Made by a program: the position numbers and the translations under genes
From: Sutcliffiella rhizosphaerae
Lineage (GTDB): Bacteria; Bacillota; Bacilli; Bacillales; Bacillaceae_I
Assembly: GCF_917563925.1 (NCBI RefSeq)
Contig: NZ_CAKJTJ010000009.1
Location: forward strand, 1 to 64,000
Length of the DNA: 64,000 nt
Reading direction: 5' to 3'
Notes under the pieces: model-generated
Seen by the model: only the letters and a program-made list of their open reading frames with translations
The model's database searches: none
Told to the model about the DNA's origin: nothing
Part shown: one piece after another, positions 14,992-24,673 of the stretch
How positions within the stretch are numbered: the stretch's first letter is position 1
How the letters are laid out: each line of letters starts with the position of its first letter

Positions 14992-17900
14992 TTAGCGGAC
15001 CTTGAGCAGTTCAAATAGTTCCTGAATCATAAAGTACGATTCCTTTAATCGTTCATGGTAAGTTGGTTGTTCCCACTTTTGCCATTGGTATAAATAATAG
15101 TCAGCACTTTTAGCTGTATCTCCAACCATGGCAGGCAAGCTGTCAATTACTTCTCCGTCTGACACCGCGATGGCGCCGATGCGAATTCCATCTATGAACT
15201 CACTGTTCTCTAGGCCGCCTTCCGACCAAACATCTCCCATTGCTTCAAGATGTGATGGGTCTTTAATATTTAATAGCGCCCACGGTATTCGAATTTCAAT
15301 GAATTGCTCTTCTTTATTCAAAAAGAAATCGGCTAAAGAGTCAGCATTTTCAGCGTTCGGATCTGCATTGCCATGGCGTAGAATTCCGGTTTCATAGCTT
15401 TCAAAAGGAATTACCTTTCTTGTTCCTCCAATTTCCAACTCTTTATTTAGTGTAAGGCGAATTGGGTGAAAAGTGCCGTTGTTTTTGGTATTGGCATAAT
15501 CATGTGTTTCAATCATTTGTAGCTGATGTGCGTACATATAGTAAAAGGTGTCATAATAGCTGTCAACGAGTAGTCTAGAATTGTCTTCTCCGTTAACTTC
15601 AAGGACAAAGTCTATTCCTTCAGTCTGGTAATTAGATGTGGAAGGAACAGTGGCCTGGCCTTGATTTTCCAAGATATTAAACAGTATCTTATATTCGTTA
15701 TCTTCAATCGGAGCATCCATTTTCACATAGAGATATCCTTCGTCATGGGCTACTTGCATGCCTGTTATGATAGATGACGGGTTATAGACCGATCCTGATG
15801 ATAGCTTCTCCCAATCCCCTTTCCTGCCATCGATGGTGATGATGGGTTCTGTTCCCGGGTCAAAGGTTAATAGTCCGAACATCTGCTCATTTGTTTGGAC
15901 ATTTTTCCAATGCGGTCGTTGATTAGGGTTATCAAAGTCCATCGTATTCCATGTCCGTTTAAACCATTCGTCTTGCCATGAGAATATTAATCCCCCTGCC
16001 ATTTCTTCTTCGACTATATCTTCAAACAGATGGGTAATGTATGCCCCTTGTTCTTTTTCTGTGTTTCCTCCTTGATTCCAGCCATATACATTGTGATGGG
16101 TTTTACCCCTGGAAGCAGGAATACCAAACTCGGCTACTAATAGAGGCATCTCATGGACCTCTTTCATATGCTGTAGATAGCCGGCATAGTTGTTTTTCTC
16201 CCCACGGTGATCGACATAGTTGACATAGCGCTCTTCAAAATTAAGAAAATCCGGATAGTAAGGATAGATATGATAGGATGCAAAGATACCTGATTCAAAT
16301 GTATCTTGGGCATGAATTAAATTTGGGTTCACACTTACCATGTCCTCTTTTTCTGACGGCTCATCAGAATGGGTAAGAAGATCCGTTGTAACCCAGTTGG
16401 TGAAGCTCATTGGGCGCTGCCATTGATAATTCTCTAACTCATAGGAAATGGTGTACTCCATCATTTCCGCTAACCACGTTTCAAATGGTTCCGCCTGTTC
16501 CGTATAGATATACTCACCGGTATATTCGGGAATTCCTTCATGCTTTTCGTTTGTATTTAATACTACGTCAGGATCCCACTCGACGCCTAAAACCCAGCCT
16601 AATACATATGAGGAAACATCCGCGGTATATTTCCCACTTGCATGTCCAGGTTGTTCTTTTATATCTGCATTTCCATGAATTAAATCAACGGTTTTTCTAA
16701 TCTCTTTTTGGAATTCCTCTACATTCTCTTGATCGAAAGCATCTGCAGTTTCCAAAAAGACTTCTTCATTCAGCCAGACACCATGGAATAGATAGATTGG
16801 ATTTTTTGCAAGTTTATTATATTCAGCAAGTGCTTCATAGAAAGAAGGTGGATGAATGGTATAGATACGAATAGCATTAGCATTCATGTCACCAATGTAT
16901 TGGAACCAACGACTATACTCTTCCTTCGTAATAGCCGTTTCACCTGGCCAAGTACCAGGTTTTGCAATCCCCATATTCACACCTTTTATAAGAAAGTCTT
17001 CCCATTCTCCATCTTTATTTACTTGTAGATAAGTGGAACCTACCATTCCTGCTAGCCTTGAATTCCCATCCGAACTAACCACTGGTTGAGGTGCCTCTTT
17101 CGCTATGTGTTCACTTTTTTCTTTCATCAAAACCGTTTTTAACATAGGATGATAGATTCTCCAGTAGAAGGCTTCGGCCGTATTTTTTGATGCTTGCCAT
17201 TTTTTCCAAGTCGGCAAACCATAAGCTTGATAGAGGGAAGGTAAATCCGACTGATCTGCAAAATCACCAGCAAAATAGTAGCTTTCAAAAGTAGCATTTT
17301 GATGATGAATGACAGCAGGAAACACTGCTGGAATATCATTCTCCTCTAGCTTAGCCTCTGCTTCCTTTGTTAAAGAAAGTGAAAACGATGCAAGGACCTC
17401 AGTATCATCTTTCGGAATAATGACATCAAACCAATATTGATAAAGGGCTTCCTCGTGAGAATCAAAAACGTCCTGTCCTTTTTCTGTAAATGTAAAACGG
17501 ACAGAGGATTCTTCCATCTCTTCTACTTCTAACACGACAATTTTATCGGTATCGTCTACAAACACGACCCCTTTTCCTGTAAAGGACCATTCGTTATTGT
17601 ACTGATTTTCATAATTTTTTTTTGCCCAGACAGGTACTTCTTCATTAGATAGATCTTCAAAGTAGCGACCAATCCACCCTGTCCATGTAAGATTATACAT
17701 TTCGTAAAAAGATTCCTTCACATCATCTGGTGTAGGGCTACCAAATGTATTAAATTCCCCAATTAATGTTGATCCGTGTTCATATAACTGCTGCTTTATA
17801 TATGTAACATCCTCTAATGTCATGCCTCCATATATAAGTTCAGATCGCTCTCCTTCTGGATTACCTGTTGTAAGATCCTCTGAATACACCCCATATCCAT

Positions 17901-18210
17901 CTGCAACATAGATAAAATCGTGTTTTTCTCCCTCTGGATAGCCTTTAATAGTATGTGAACCATCTGCGGCTGGATGGTACCCAACATAATCCTCATGTAA
18001 TTGATAATTAGTACCGTCATCCTTCTTTATCTTCAGATGATTCAGTGCCCAGGTTAAGCCAAGATGCTCCCTATATGTTTGATCTGGGACCGTTTTATCT
18101 ATTATTAAAATACCCATTTTCGTTGAAGGTGTCAGGAACCACAACACAAATGGAGATGCAACCACTCCCAATAGCAAACAAAATATACCTATTTTAACGA
18201 TTGATTTCAC
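14992..18210 (-). CDS. Membrane-anchored glycosidase-like protein (TIM barrel + CBM9-like domain)
   Basis: About 1072 residues. An N-terminal hydrophobic segment (IGIFCLLLGVVASPFVLWFL) acts as signal anchor, so the body is extracellular. Residues about 15-380 are of unknown fold; about 395-745 resemble a clan GH-A TIM barrel (FLIKGVNMGIAKPGTWPG, NANAIRIYTIHPP). Glu544 in GVEWDP and Glu694 in VAEFGIP are 150 residues apart and fit acid/base and nucleophile. After residue 770 a CBM9/DOMON-like beta domain begins (IDGRKGDWEKL). The polysaccharide target is unknown. GTG at 18210 follows AAAGGTG and is preferred over ATG at 18240. Confidence 0.72.
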   Translation of the reverse strand: MKSIVKIGIFCLLLGVVASPFVLWFLTPSTKMGILIIDKTVPDQTYREHLGLTWALNHLKIKKDDGTNYQLHEDYVGYHPAADGSHTIKGYPEGEKHDFIYVADGYGVYSEDLTTGNPEGERSELIYGGMTLEDVTYIKQQLYEHGSTLIGEFNTFGSPTPDDVKESFYEMYNLTWTGWIGRYFEDLSNEEVPVWAKKNYENQYNNEWSFTGKGVVFVDDTDKIVVLEVEEMEESSVRFTFTEKGQDVFDSHEEALYQYWFDVIIPKDDTEVLASFSLSLTKEAEAKLEENDIPAVFPAVIHHQNATFESYYFAGDFADQSDLPSLYQAYGLPTWKKWQASKNTAEAFYWRIYHPMLKTVLMKEKSEHIAKEAPQPVVSSDGNSRLAGMVGSTYLQVNKDGEWEDFLIKGVNMGIAKPGTWPGETAITKEEYSRWFQYIGDMNANAIRIYTIHPPSFYEALAEYNKLAKNPIYLFHGVWLNEEVFLETADAFDQENVEEFQKEIRKTVDLIHGNADIKEQPGHASGKYTADVSSYVLGWVLGVEWDPDVVLNTNEKHEGIPEYTGEYIYTEQAEPFETWLAEMMEYTISYELENYQWQRPMSFTNWVTTDLLTHSDEPSEKEDMVSVNPNLIHAQDTFESGIFASYHIYPYYPDFLNFEERYVNYVDHRGEKNNYAGYLQHMKEVHEMPLLVAEFGIPASRGKTHHNVYGWNQGGNTEKEQGAYITHLFEDIVEEEMAGGLIFSWQDEWFKRTWNTMDFDNPNQRPHWKNVQTNEQMFGLLTFDPGTEPIITIDGRKGDWEKLSSGSVYNPSSIITGMQVAHDEGYLYVKMDAPIEDNEYKILFNILENQGQATVPSTSNYQTEGIDFVLEVNGEDNSRLLVDSYYDTFYYMYAHQLQMIETHDYANTKNNGTFHPIRLTLNKELEIGGTRKVIPFESYETGILRHGNADPNAENADSLADFFLNKEEQFIEIRIPWALLNIKDPSHLEAMGDVWSEGGLENSEFIDGIRIGAIAVSDGEVIDSLPAMVGDTAKSADYYLYQWQKWEQPTYHERLKESYFMIQELFELLKVR

Positions 18211-18385
18211 ATTGATACACCTTTCCTCTGCATAGCTCATCCACTACTTTATAACTTCATGCTCTTGTTTTTATCAAACAAAGACCATTATTTTGAAATA
18301 ATCTATCCTTATTAAATATACAATTTATTACTACTTCTTTACTACTCTATTTTTCTTAAAGTTAGTTACATTCATGAAAATAAAA

Positions 18386-18413
18386 AGCCCCCTCGAACAT
18401 GGTTGTTCGAAGG
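18386..18413 (-). terminator. Hydrolase gene terminator
   Basis: On the minus strand CCTTCGAAC pairs with GTTCGAGG(G) around a 6-base loop and runs into TTTTTATTTTC, 26 bp beyond the hydrolase stop. Confidence 0.8.
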
Positions 18414-18438
18414 CGCCTTCCTCTTTAATTTATTCGCA

Positions 18439-19302
18439 TTAATCCGCTTTAGCAAATGATGTGTGGGTGTCGATAGCATTAATTATTTCCTTCCAGTCAT
18501 CAGGATGAATTTCATGACCAGCTCCCTCAAGCGTCAGTAACGTTGAATTGGGCAGTTCATTCACCAATGCCAAACCGTGTTCATATGGAAGAATAGTATC
18601 TTCTGTACCGTGAATCACTAATGTTGGAACTTCTATTTCCTTGATTTTATTTTCATAAAAGTCATTTCCAGTAAGTGTTGCGTGATTAAACATACTTAGT
18701 AGATTATTTGCACGTTTAAAATCTTGTGTTGTCTGCTTGCGGACACGCTCTTCATCAAAAATATGTTTGGAGCCACAAAGCATTTTTGCCCCTTCAACTA
18801 AGTAGTCCACAACCTCTTCTTCATTTGACCAATCCAACGTAGCACCTTTAGCGTGAAACTCGAACAATTTCGGATCCATTCCTGGTAAGTCACGGTCGTT
18901 TTCATCTGCTCCAAAAAGACTTGATGCAATCGTTGTCATGCTAAGGACTCTTTCAGGATTGTTATAGGCTATGACTTGTGCAATCATGCCTCCAAGTGAC
19001 ATACCAACTAGATGTGCCTGATGAATAGTATATGCATCTAGGATTCCGACAGCATCGTTCGCCATATCGTCCACTGTATAGTTAGTTGTACCAGGTTCAT
19101 ACGTAGTAGACCGTCCTACATCACGATTATCATATCGGATGACGAATCTCCCTGTATCGGCTAATTGTTGGCAAAATTCCTCGTCCCAATAGACCATGGA
19201 ATTCATAGCCCCATTTATTAATAAGATAGCTGGTTTGGAAGGGTTCCCAAAACTCTCTGTACATATATCAATACCGTTAATTTTCATTATCTTTTCACTC
19301 AT
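18439..19302 (-). CDS. Alpha/beta hydrolase
   Basis: A 287-residue hydrolase. The nucleophile elbow is GMSLGG near residue 102, the oxyanion region ILLINGAMNSM near 28, Asp in VIHGTEDTILPYEHG near 233, and His in EGAGHEIHPDDW near 263, so the triad is complete. It resembles the RdmC/haloperoxidase-like group of esterases. Cytoplasmic, substrate unknown. The ATG has GAGGAAAG upstream, and the gene is monocistronic with its own terminator. Confidence 0.85.
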   Translation of the reverse strand: MSEKIMKINGIDICTESFGNPSKPAILLINGAMNSMVYWDEEFCQQLADTGRFVIRYDNRDVGRSTTYEPGTTNYTVDDMANDAVGILDAYTIHQAHLVGMSLGGMIAQVIAYNNPERVLSMTTIASSLFGADENDRDLPGMDPKLFEFHAKGATLDWSNEEEVVDYLVEGAKMLCGSKHIFDEERVRKQTTQDFKRANNLLSMFNHATLTGNDFYENKIKEIEVPTLVIHGTEDTILPYEHGLALVNELPNSTLLTLEGAGHEIHPDDWKEIINAIDTHTSFAKAD

Positions 19303-19629
19303 GATTCTTTCCTCTTTTCATTCAAATTTGATAGGTTTGAATTAGGTACACTCAAATAAACCTATTCATTTTACGCAAAAAAATGAATGAGCTAAGATGG
19401 AATGCACCTGAGGTTAACGTAAACGAATGTATTTAATAATCATATTTGGCACTCTCCTATAAATATATAATAGGTTGTTACACCAGATTTTATTATAACA
19501 TGAAAATCTGTCCTCTTAAATAATTGGTTTTTTTCACAGACTTTTACGGGCGGTACAATTGTGCTCTTTTCCTGCATCTATTCTAAAATAATTCGAACGT
19601 TTTCAAGCAAATTGTTTTTAGTAAAGAGC
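19303..19629. other. 327-bp intergenic region
   Basis: No gene seen. The one structure I note is the short dyad ATTCATTTT / AAAATGAAT around 19364-19388. It separates the hydrolase start from the end of the decayed anti-sigma gene, so it probably holds the hydrolase promoter. Confidence 0.4.
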
Positions 19630-20318
19630 CTAATAATTCAACAAATTACCTAGCTTCACTAAATCTTCCTTTAATTGTTCTTTTTCTGCTTGTGTGAGGT
19701 TCTTATTTTGAACTCCAGGGTTAATACTGTAAAGCACATTCTCTGTTACTACTATTAAATTAATCCCTCCATATTCTTGATAGGATTCTGTGAGTATCCC
19801 GCGATAAGATCCAATCTTTACTTCCTCCGATTTGTAGGATGTTGCTGGATATTTCTTATGAGGTAATAAACTTTCCATCATGTCATCTGGTGATTTCTTG
19901 AATTCCTGCGTATGAATTTGAATCAAGAATGCAGGATGATCCTCAAACTTATAAAAATAGGCTGCAAAGGTGCCCGAAACACTTGGTTCCCCAATAATCG
20001 CTTCCATTTTATCTTCAACATCCAGAGGATATATAGCTTTTTCCACATGCTCGGCACTGCCTTCTTGTTGTAATAATGCTAAAGGTGTGTGATTTGGCAA
20101 AAGGGTGGACATTCCTCCAACCATAAATAGGGCAAAATAAATAGGGCAAGTACGGCAATCAATATTCCTGTTGCCTTCCTTCGTCTAGATATTTTACGAA
20201 TATGAGTAAGGATTCTCTTTTTTACCATATCGGACCGATTTAAGCTATACTCCATATCATATTCTAATCTTTTAAGTGATTGCTCCAATTGATAGTTATC
20301 GTCTAGCTTTCTTTTCAT
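19630..20318 (-). pseudogene. Anti-sigma factor-like membrane protein, frameshifted
   Basis: Starts at ATG 20318 behind GAGGAGGG: MKRKLDDNYQLEQSLKRLEY, a cytoplasmic N-terminus, then the transmembrane segment ATGILIAVLALFILP. The frame then breaks inside a 14-bp tandem duplication at 20123-20149. Removing one copy joins ALF directly to MVGGMSTLLPNHTPLALLQQ and a 150-residue extracellular domain that continues to 19630 (DUF4367-like feel, not certain). The layout is that of a membrane anti-sigma factor for the adjacent ECF sigma gene, which it overlaps by 23 bp. As it stands the protein is cut just after its membrane helix. Confidence 0.75.
20123..20149. repeat. 14-bp tandem duplication that breaks the anti-sigma gene
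   Basis: ATAAATAGGGCAA occurs at 20123-20135 and again at 20137-20149, a period of 14 bp. Deleting one period restores a continuous reading frame across the transmembrane segment, so the duplication is the likely inactivating event. Confidence 0.85.
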
Positions 20319-20825
20319 AACCAAAACCCTCCTCACGCATCTTATTTGCCAGTATATCAAGTGCACGATGTAACGTGGATTTCACTTTACTTTCAGACCA
20401 GTTCAAAATATGAGCTGTTTCCAAAATAGAAAAACCTTTAATTTTCCGCAAAATAATTACTTGTTTATAGTTTTCCTTCATGTTACTTAACGCTTCATAA
20501 AGTTCACGGGAGTTCTCTTTTAACACGACAATGTCTTCTGTAGATTCGGCACGCTCCTTCGTTTGGAATACTTGATTAAATAGTTTGATAGGCTTCATTT
20601 TTCGGAGATAATCAATGGTAGTGTTATGAGCAATTTTAAAAAGACACGTTTTCGGTGAGGATTGCCTTTTGTATGTATGATATTGCTGATAGGCTCTCAC
20701 AAAGGTCTCATATACCAAATCTTCTGCCTGCTGACTGTCTATTACCAACAGAATGATGTATTTATAAATGGTTGATGGTATTGGTTATACCAGTCTTCCA
20801 CATCGTTCACTTTGTACGAGGACAT
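20296..20825 (-). pseudogene. ECF sigma factor, frameshifted in region 2
   Basis: From ATG 20825 (good GGGGAG site) the frame reads MSSYKVNDVEDWYNQYHQ, then hits stops. The -2.1 helix continues in another frame as IYKYIILLVIDSQQAEDLVYETF from about 20769, followed by region 2.4 (YKRQSSPKTCLFKIAHNTTIDYL) and region 4 (SILETAHILNWSESKVKSTLHRAL) to 20296. One missing base near 20770-20775 explains the break. An internal start could still yield about 150 residues lacking part of region 2. It is paired with the equally broken anti-sigma gene. Confidence 0.8.
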
Positions 20826-20940
20826 TCTAACTCCCCCTATTTTAATAGAATCTTTATATAGACGTTTGAAGCTTTAAGAAGTTTTAAAAATTCATTAACT
20901 TATTTTATAAAAACAACAAAGTGATGAAAATAAATAATAA

Positions 20941-20977
20941 AAAGAATCCATTTTGAGAAGATTAAAATGGATTCTTT
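20941..20977 (-). terminator. Terminator of the membrane-protein gene
   Basis: AAAGAATCCATTTT (20941-20954) pairs with AAAATGGATTCTTT (20964-20977); on the minus strand it is followed by TTTTATTATT. Confidence 0.85.
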
Positions 20978-21000
20978 CATTATGTTTGACAACTTAAGCC

Positions 21001-21639
21001 TTATTTTTTACTAGGAAACAAAGTATATGACCATGAATAAATAAAATCTACGATAAAAACAATTCCCCAAATGACACCGATTGCGAAAAGAGTATCATTT
21101 GGATATGGGGAACCCTCGGCAGTACCTTCATCTAGCCAAGAAAAATCAGTTAAATAATGTCCCATTTCAGAGATGCTTTCTGTACCCATAAACCAAAATA
21201 TCGATTGAGCGATAACAAACACTGCCAAATGGATGAAAGAGGATATCCGATATTTTTTGGCGATATATTTTGGATCACTGTTTTTTTCCATTATTTCATA
21301 GTCTTTATCTGAAAGTAGTTCAATGCCTCTTAAGCTCCCTATTTTTTTCCGCATCCAACGATCTAACCTAATAAAGTCACCTATACCAAATGTACAAGCA
21401 TAAATTACAAATATTGTAATAACTATTAAAAAGGTTGAAAATTCTCCTGTTTGACGATAAACATAGAAACCTAGCAGCGCTTCTAACACTAACAATAAAA
21501 GAAAGAAGAAAATAAAAAGAAGGCTAAATCTTGGTTTACTATAAAAGTAACGAAATACACAAAATAATAATAAGGAAACGACAGACAAAACCTCAGCAAT
21601 TATAAACAATTCCCAACTATATTCAACGACTGAATCCAT
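21001..21639 (-). CDS. Polytopic membrane protein of unknown function
   Basis: A 212-residue protein with about five to six hydrophobic segments (near 10-30, 38-60, 70-92, 130-150 and 185-205) and a basic loop around DRWMRKKIGSLRGIELLSDKDYE. I do not recognise the family. RBS GAGGAGGAT precedes the ATG. It is in the same direction as the ABC-PadR genes upstream, with 66 bp between, so it may belong to that transcript. Confidence 0.65.
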   Translation of the reverse strand: MDSVVEYSWELFIIAEVLSVVSLLLFCVFRYFYSKPRFSLLFIFFFLLLLVLEALLGFYVYRQTGEFSTFLIVITIFVIYACTFGIGDFIRLDRWMRKKIGSLRGIELLSDKDYEIMEKNSDPKYIAKKYRISSFIHLAVFVIAQSIFWFMGTESISEMGHYLTDFSWLDEGTAEGSPYPNDTLFAIGVIWGIVFIVDFIYSWSYTLFPSKK

Positions 21640-21705
21640 AAAATCCTCCTCTACCCTTTAATGGGGGCAATGATTTTCTGCAAAATCTTAATTCCCAAAA
21701 AATTC

Positions 21706-22209
21706 TTATCTATTTCTATTTTCCACTTGAATAATCCAGTTCAAATTTGCTTCTAAATGCAATAATACACCTGTAATTAACAGATATTTTGTTTCGTCCC
21801 CTTGAAGTAACAGCTCTGTTTTTAAACTTGTTAATTCCATTACTTCTTTAATAATCACTTCTTTTTGTTGAGTAAGCATTTTTTCTTCTTGGTTAAAATG
21901 CATTTTACGTGCACAATTCCATTTAAAGAAAAAATCCTCTTTTGTTGAATGGTAGGGAACTGGTTCTACTAACCATTTTTCTAACTCATCTGTCCCTTTG
22001 GGTTTTATTTCAAATTGTTTTCTTTCCTGATCATCCAATCCAGCAGATGAAACTAATTGATCACGGATTAAGCGATCAAGCGTGGTGTATATCTGTCCAG
22101 GGTTAATTTTACCCTTCATTCCAAGAAGGGAATCTAATTCCAATTTCAATTCGTATCCATGAAACCTTTGTAGGGATAACAATGTTAAAATTCCATATTT
22201 TACTGACAA
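21706..22209 (-). CDS. PadR family transcriptional regulator
   Basis: A 167-residue PadR protein: winged helix in the first 85 residues (KYGILTLLSLQRFHGYELKLEL, then NPGQIYTTLDRLIRDQLV) and a helical C-terminal dimerisation domain of the Vir type. It starts at TTG 22209, four bases after the permease stop, so it is translationally coupled to the ABC transporter. PadR regulators usually repress their own transporter operon; the palindrome at 25401-25417 is the obvious candidate site. Confidence 0.88.
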   Translation of the reverse strand: MSVKYGILTLLSLQRFHGYELKLELDSLLGMKGKINPGQIYTTLDRLIRDQLVSSAGLDDQERKQFEIKPKGTDELEKWLVEPVPYHSTKEDFFFKWNCARKMHFNQEEKMLTQQKEVIIKEVMELTSLKTELLLQGDETKYLLITGVLLHLEANLNWIIQVENRNR

Positions 22210-22213
22210 TTTA

Positions 22214-24673
22214 TCAACCTTCTTTTAGTGATGACTGGATATCCAATTTACTCGCAGACTTGCTTGAAACCCAGGCAGCACAGAGACTTAGAGCAACTCC
22301 TGCCATCATTGCAAGTATAATATCACTAATTGGAAATTGGAAAGAGATAAATCCCTCCATCAGTTTAGATTTACTTGTCACATAAATGAATATTACTCCA
22401 GTTGCAAATCCACCAATTACCCCTGCAACTCCAATAAGCAACCCTTCAGCTAATATCATGTTTCTAACCTGCTGTTTCGTTAAACCAAGCGCCCGCATCG
22501 TTCCAATCTCGTACCTTCGTTCATACGTATTCATCAACAGAGTATTTGCAGTGCCAATACTAGCTAATCCAATAACGATAAACAACATAACCATGATCAT
22601 TTCATTCATACCGGAAATGGCTGAAGTAGTAGATTCTATTTCTTCATCTGCTGTTTGGACCTTTGACAGTTGACCTGCAAAATCAGACCATAACTGATCA
22701 CGTATCACATCATATTCATTATTGTTCACGGTAAGGAGCAAATCAAAGCTATTATTCCATCCAAATTCATCGTTTAGATTGGTTTCATCCATGAATGCTA
22801 CATATCCAGAATAATGTGATGTTTTGACCACTCCAATTACTTCAAACTTCTGTTCACCATTTGGAGTATTCATTAGAATGCTTTGTCCAATATTCCCACC
22901 CCATTCTTCAAAGGCTCGTTCTCCAAGTAAAACAGTAGATTCCGTTTTCAAATTGTTGTACAAATTCTTTTCGTGCGGGTGAGTAAATAGGATTGGTCCA
23001 TCTTCACTTACAGAAATAACGGAAAATTGTCTTTTTACTTTATTAACTGTATCCCATGTAATTGGAGTAGCTTCTTTTAACGACTTAACGTCTGTGACTG
23101 CAAGGTAGGAAAGAATTTTAGTTACATCTTCCGTAGACCATGGAGCTTCAGATGTAATTCTCATATCTCCACCGTATGTACTTTTAATTTCCGCTTCATA
23201 TCCTTTAGGAGCTGATTCTACCACTGCACTTAGTAATAGGATCACTGATATACCTATTGCTAGTATAATGGCTGTATTTGAATTACGATTTAGTTGCTGT
23301 AACAAATTTTTGATTGCCAAGATTCCAGAATAACTATTAAGAGACTTCAAAATAGGCTTTGCTATTTCCCCTATACCCATTATTAGCAAAGGAAACAGAA
23401 GAATGACTCCCACTATTACAGCGATATATGCGATAGGGTGATCGATCAATAAAAAGCATAGGAAGCCCAAGCCGAAAATAGCTCTAAAGAAATACTGTTT
23501 TGAAGTAAAAATAGTGCCATTTCCCTTTTTTAGTGCTAGTAAAATAGATGTCTTACCTGCACAATAGATTGGGAAAAGCGAGAAAACAATCGGATATAAT
23601 AAACCTATTATAATTGACAGTAATACAGGCAGCTTCCAGTTTAACGTGTAGACCATATCAAATTCAAACACACTAAGAAGTGCTTGCATAAAGATATCTC
23701 CTAGCCCTACTCCTATTGGAATAGCAATTACTGTTCCGATGAATGCTAGGAGTGTCATTTCAATAAGCACAAGTTTAGATACAGAGCCTTGTGTATATCC
23801 TAAGCTTTTCATGATGGCAAATTCCTGTTTCCGTTCGATAACGCTAGTATAAATCATATTAAAAACAATAAACCCGCTGATAAAAATGGATAATCCAGCT
23901 ATTATATAGAAAAATGTATAGAGGCCTCCTATATCGTTGCTTTGGAAATCATCTGCCACAACTGGTTCTATGTATGCACTTGAACCTTGAAACTGTTGTT
24001 GAAATGAGTGAAAAAGCTCCTCACCATCACCTTCAGTTTGGAAGCGCATATAGGTAATCTCTCCATCTTTCCCTGTCCATTCCCTTAACATATCTAGGGG
24101 AGCCAGCACACGAAAACTAGTTGATTCTGCCCTTTCCCAATTACTAGGACTGGCCAACAGTTGCGTGTATTCAACAATGGCGGAAATTTTTGCTTCCCCA
24201 AGGTCCGTAAAGGTGACAGTATCTCCAACCCCTTTTCCTAAAAGGTTTGCAACAGCTTCTGTCATTACTATTCCTTGATTATCTAAGTTGCCTTCAATAA
24301 CTGGCAGTATTAGCAACCCACTATTTAAATCACTTACACCTGTAATCCTTACAGACCTTTCATTCAGTGAGTAATCTCCTTCCAATTCAAAGAAAGCCTG
24401 TTTATCAAGGGCAAGTAAGCTATCTGTGACAATAGGATCGTTTTGGATAGCCGAAATCAGTTCCTCTGAATAAGTATGTTCATCACTTAAGACCCAATAA
24501 TCAGCATTTGCTACATACATTTTTTCATAATAGTCAAAGACGTCATTGGTTGTTTTATGAGCTATCAGCATAGAAGTTACAAAAGCTGTTCCTAAAATAA
24601 TAGCAAGCAGCGTGAAGAGAAACCTCTTTTTGTTTAGTGTTATATTATGCCATGAAATTCGCCAAATGTTTAG
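22214..24673 (-). CDS. ABC transporter permease, FtsX/MacB-like
   Basis: About 819 residues with an N-terminal membrane helix, a large extracytoplasmic domain (about 45-240), three helices with the FtsX signature (IYTSVIERKQEFAIMKSLGYTQ near 285), a middle helix group, a second extracellular domain (about 490-690) and a second FtsX domain (NTYERRYEIGTMRALGLTKQQ near 725). This duplicated layout matches bacterial permeases of the lipoprotein/antimicrobial peptide export type. It overlaps the 3' end of the ATPase gene. Substrate unknown, probably envelope stress related. Confidence 0.87.
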   Translation of the reverse strand, partial: LNIWRISWHNITLNKKRFLFTLLAIILGTAFVTSMLIAHKTTNDVFDYYEKMYVANADYWVLSDEHTYSEELISAIQNDPIVTDSLLALDKQAFFELEGDYSLNERSVRITGVSDLNSGLLILPVIEGNLDNQGIVMTEAVANLLGKGVGDTVTFTDLGEAKISAIVEYTQLLASPSNWERAESTSFRVLAPLDMLREWTGKDGEITYMRFQTEGDGEELFHSFQQQFQGSSAYIEPVVADDFQSNDIGGLYTFFYIIAGLSIFISGFIVFNMIYTSVIERKQEFAIMKSLGYTQGSVSKLVLIEMTLLAFIGTVIAIPIGVGLGDIFMQALLSVFEFDMVYTLNWKLPVLLSIIIGLLYPIVFSLFPIYCAGKTSILLALKKGNGTIFTSKQYFFRAIFGLGFLCFLLIDHPIAYIAVIVGVILLFPLLIMGIGEIAKPILKSLNSYSGILAIKNLLQQLNRNSNTAIILAIGISVILLLSAVVESAPKGYEAEIKSTYGGDMRITSEAPWSTEDVTKILSYLAVTDVKSLKEATPITWDTVNKVKRQFSVISVSEDGPILFTHPHEKNLYNNLKTESTVLLGERAFEEWGGNIGQSILMNTPNGEQKFEVIGVVKTSHYSGYVAFMDETNLNDEFGWNNSFDLLLTVNNNEYDVIRDQLWSDFAGQLSKVQTADEEIESTTSAISGMNEMIMVMLFIVIGLASIGTANTLLMNTYERRYEIGTMRALGLTKQQVRNMILAEGLLIGVAGVIGGFATGVIFIYVTSKSKLMEGFISFQFPISDIILAMMAGVALSLCAAWVSSKSASKLDIQSSLKEG

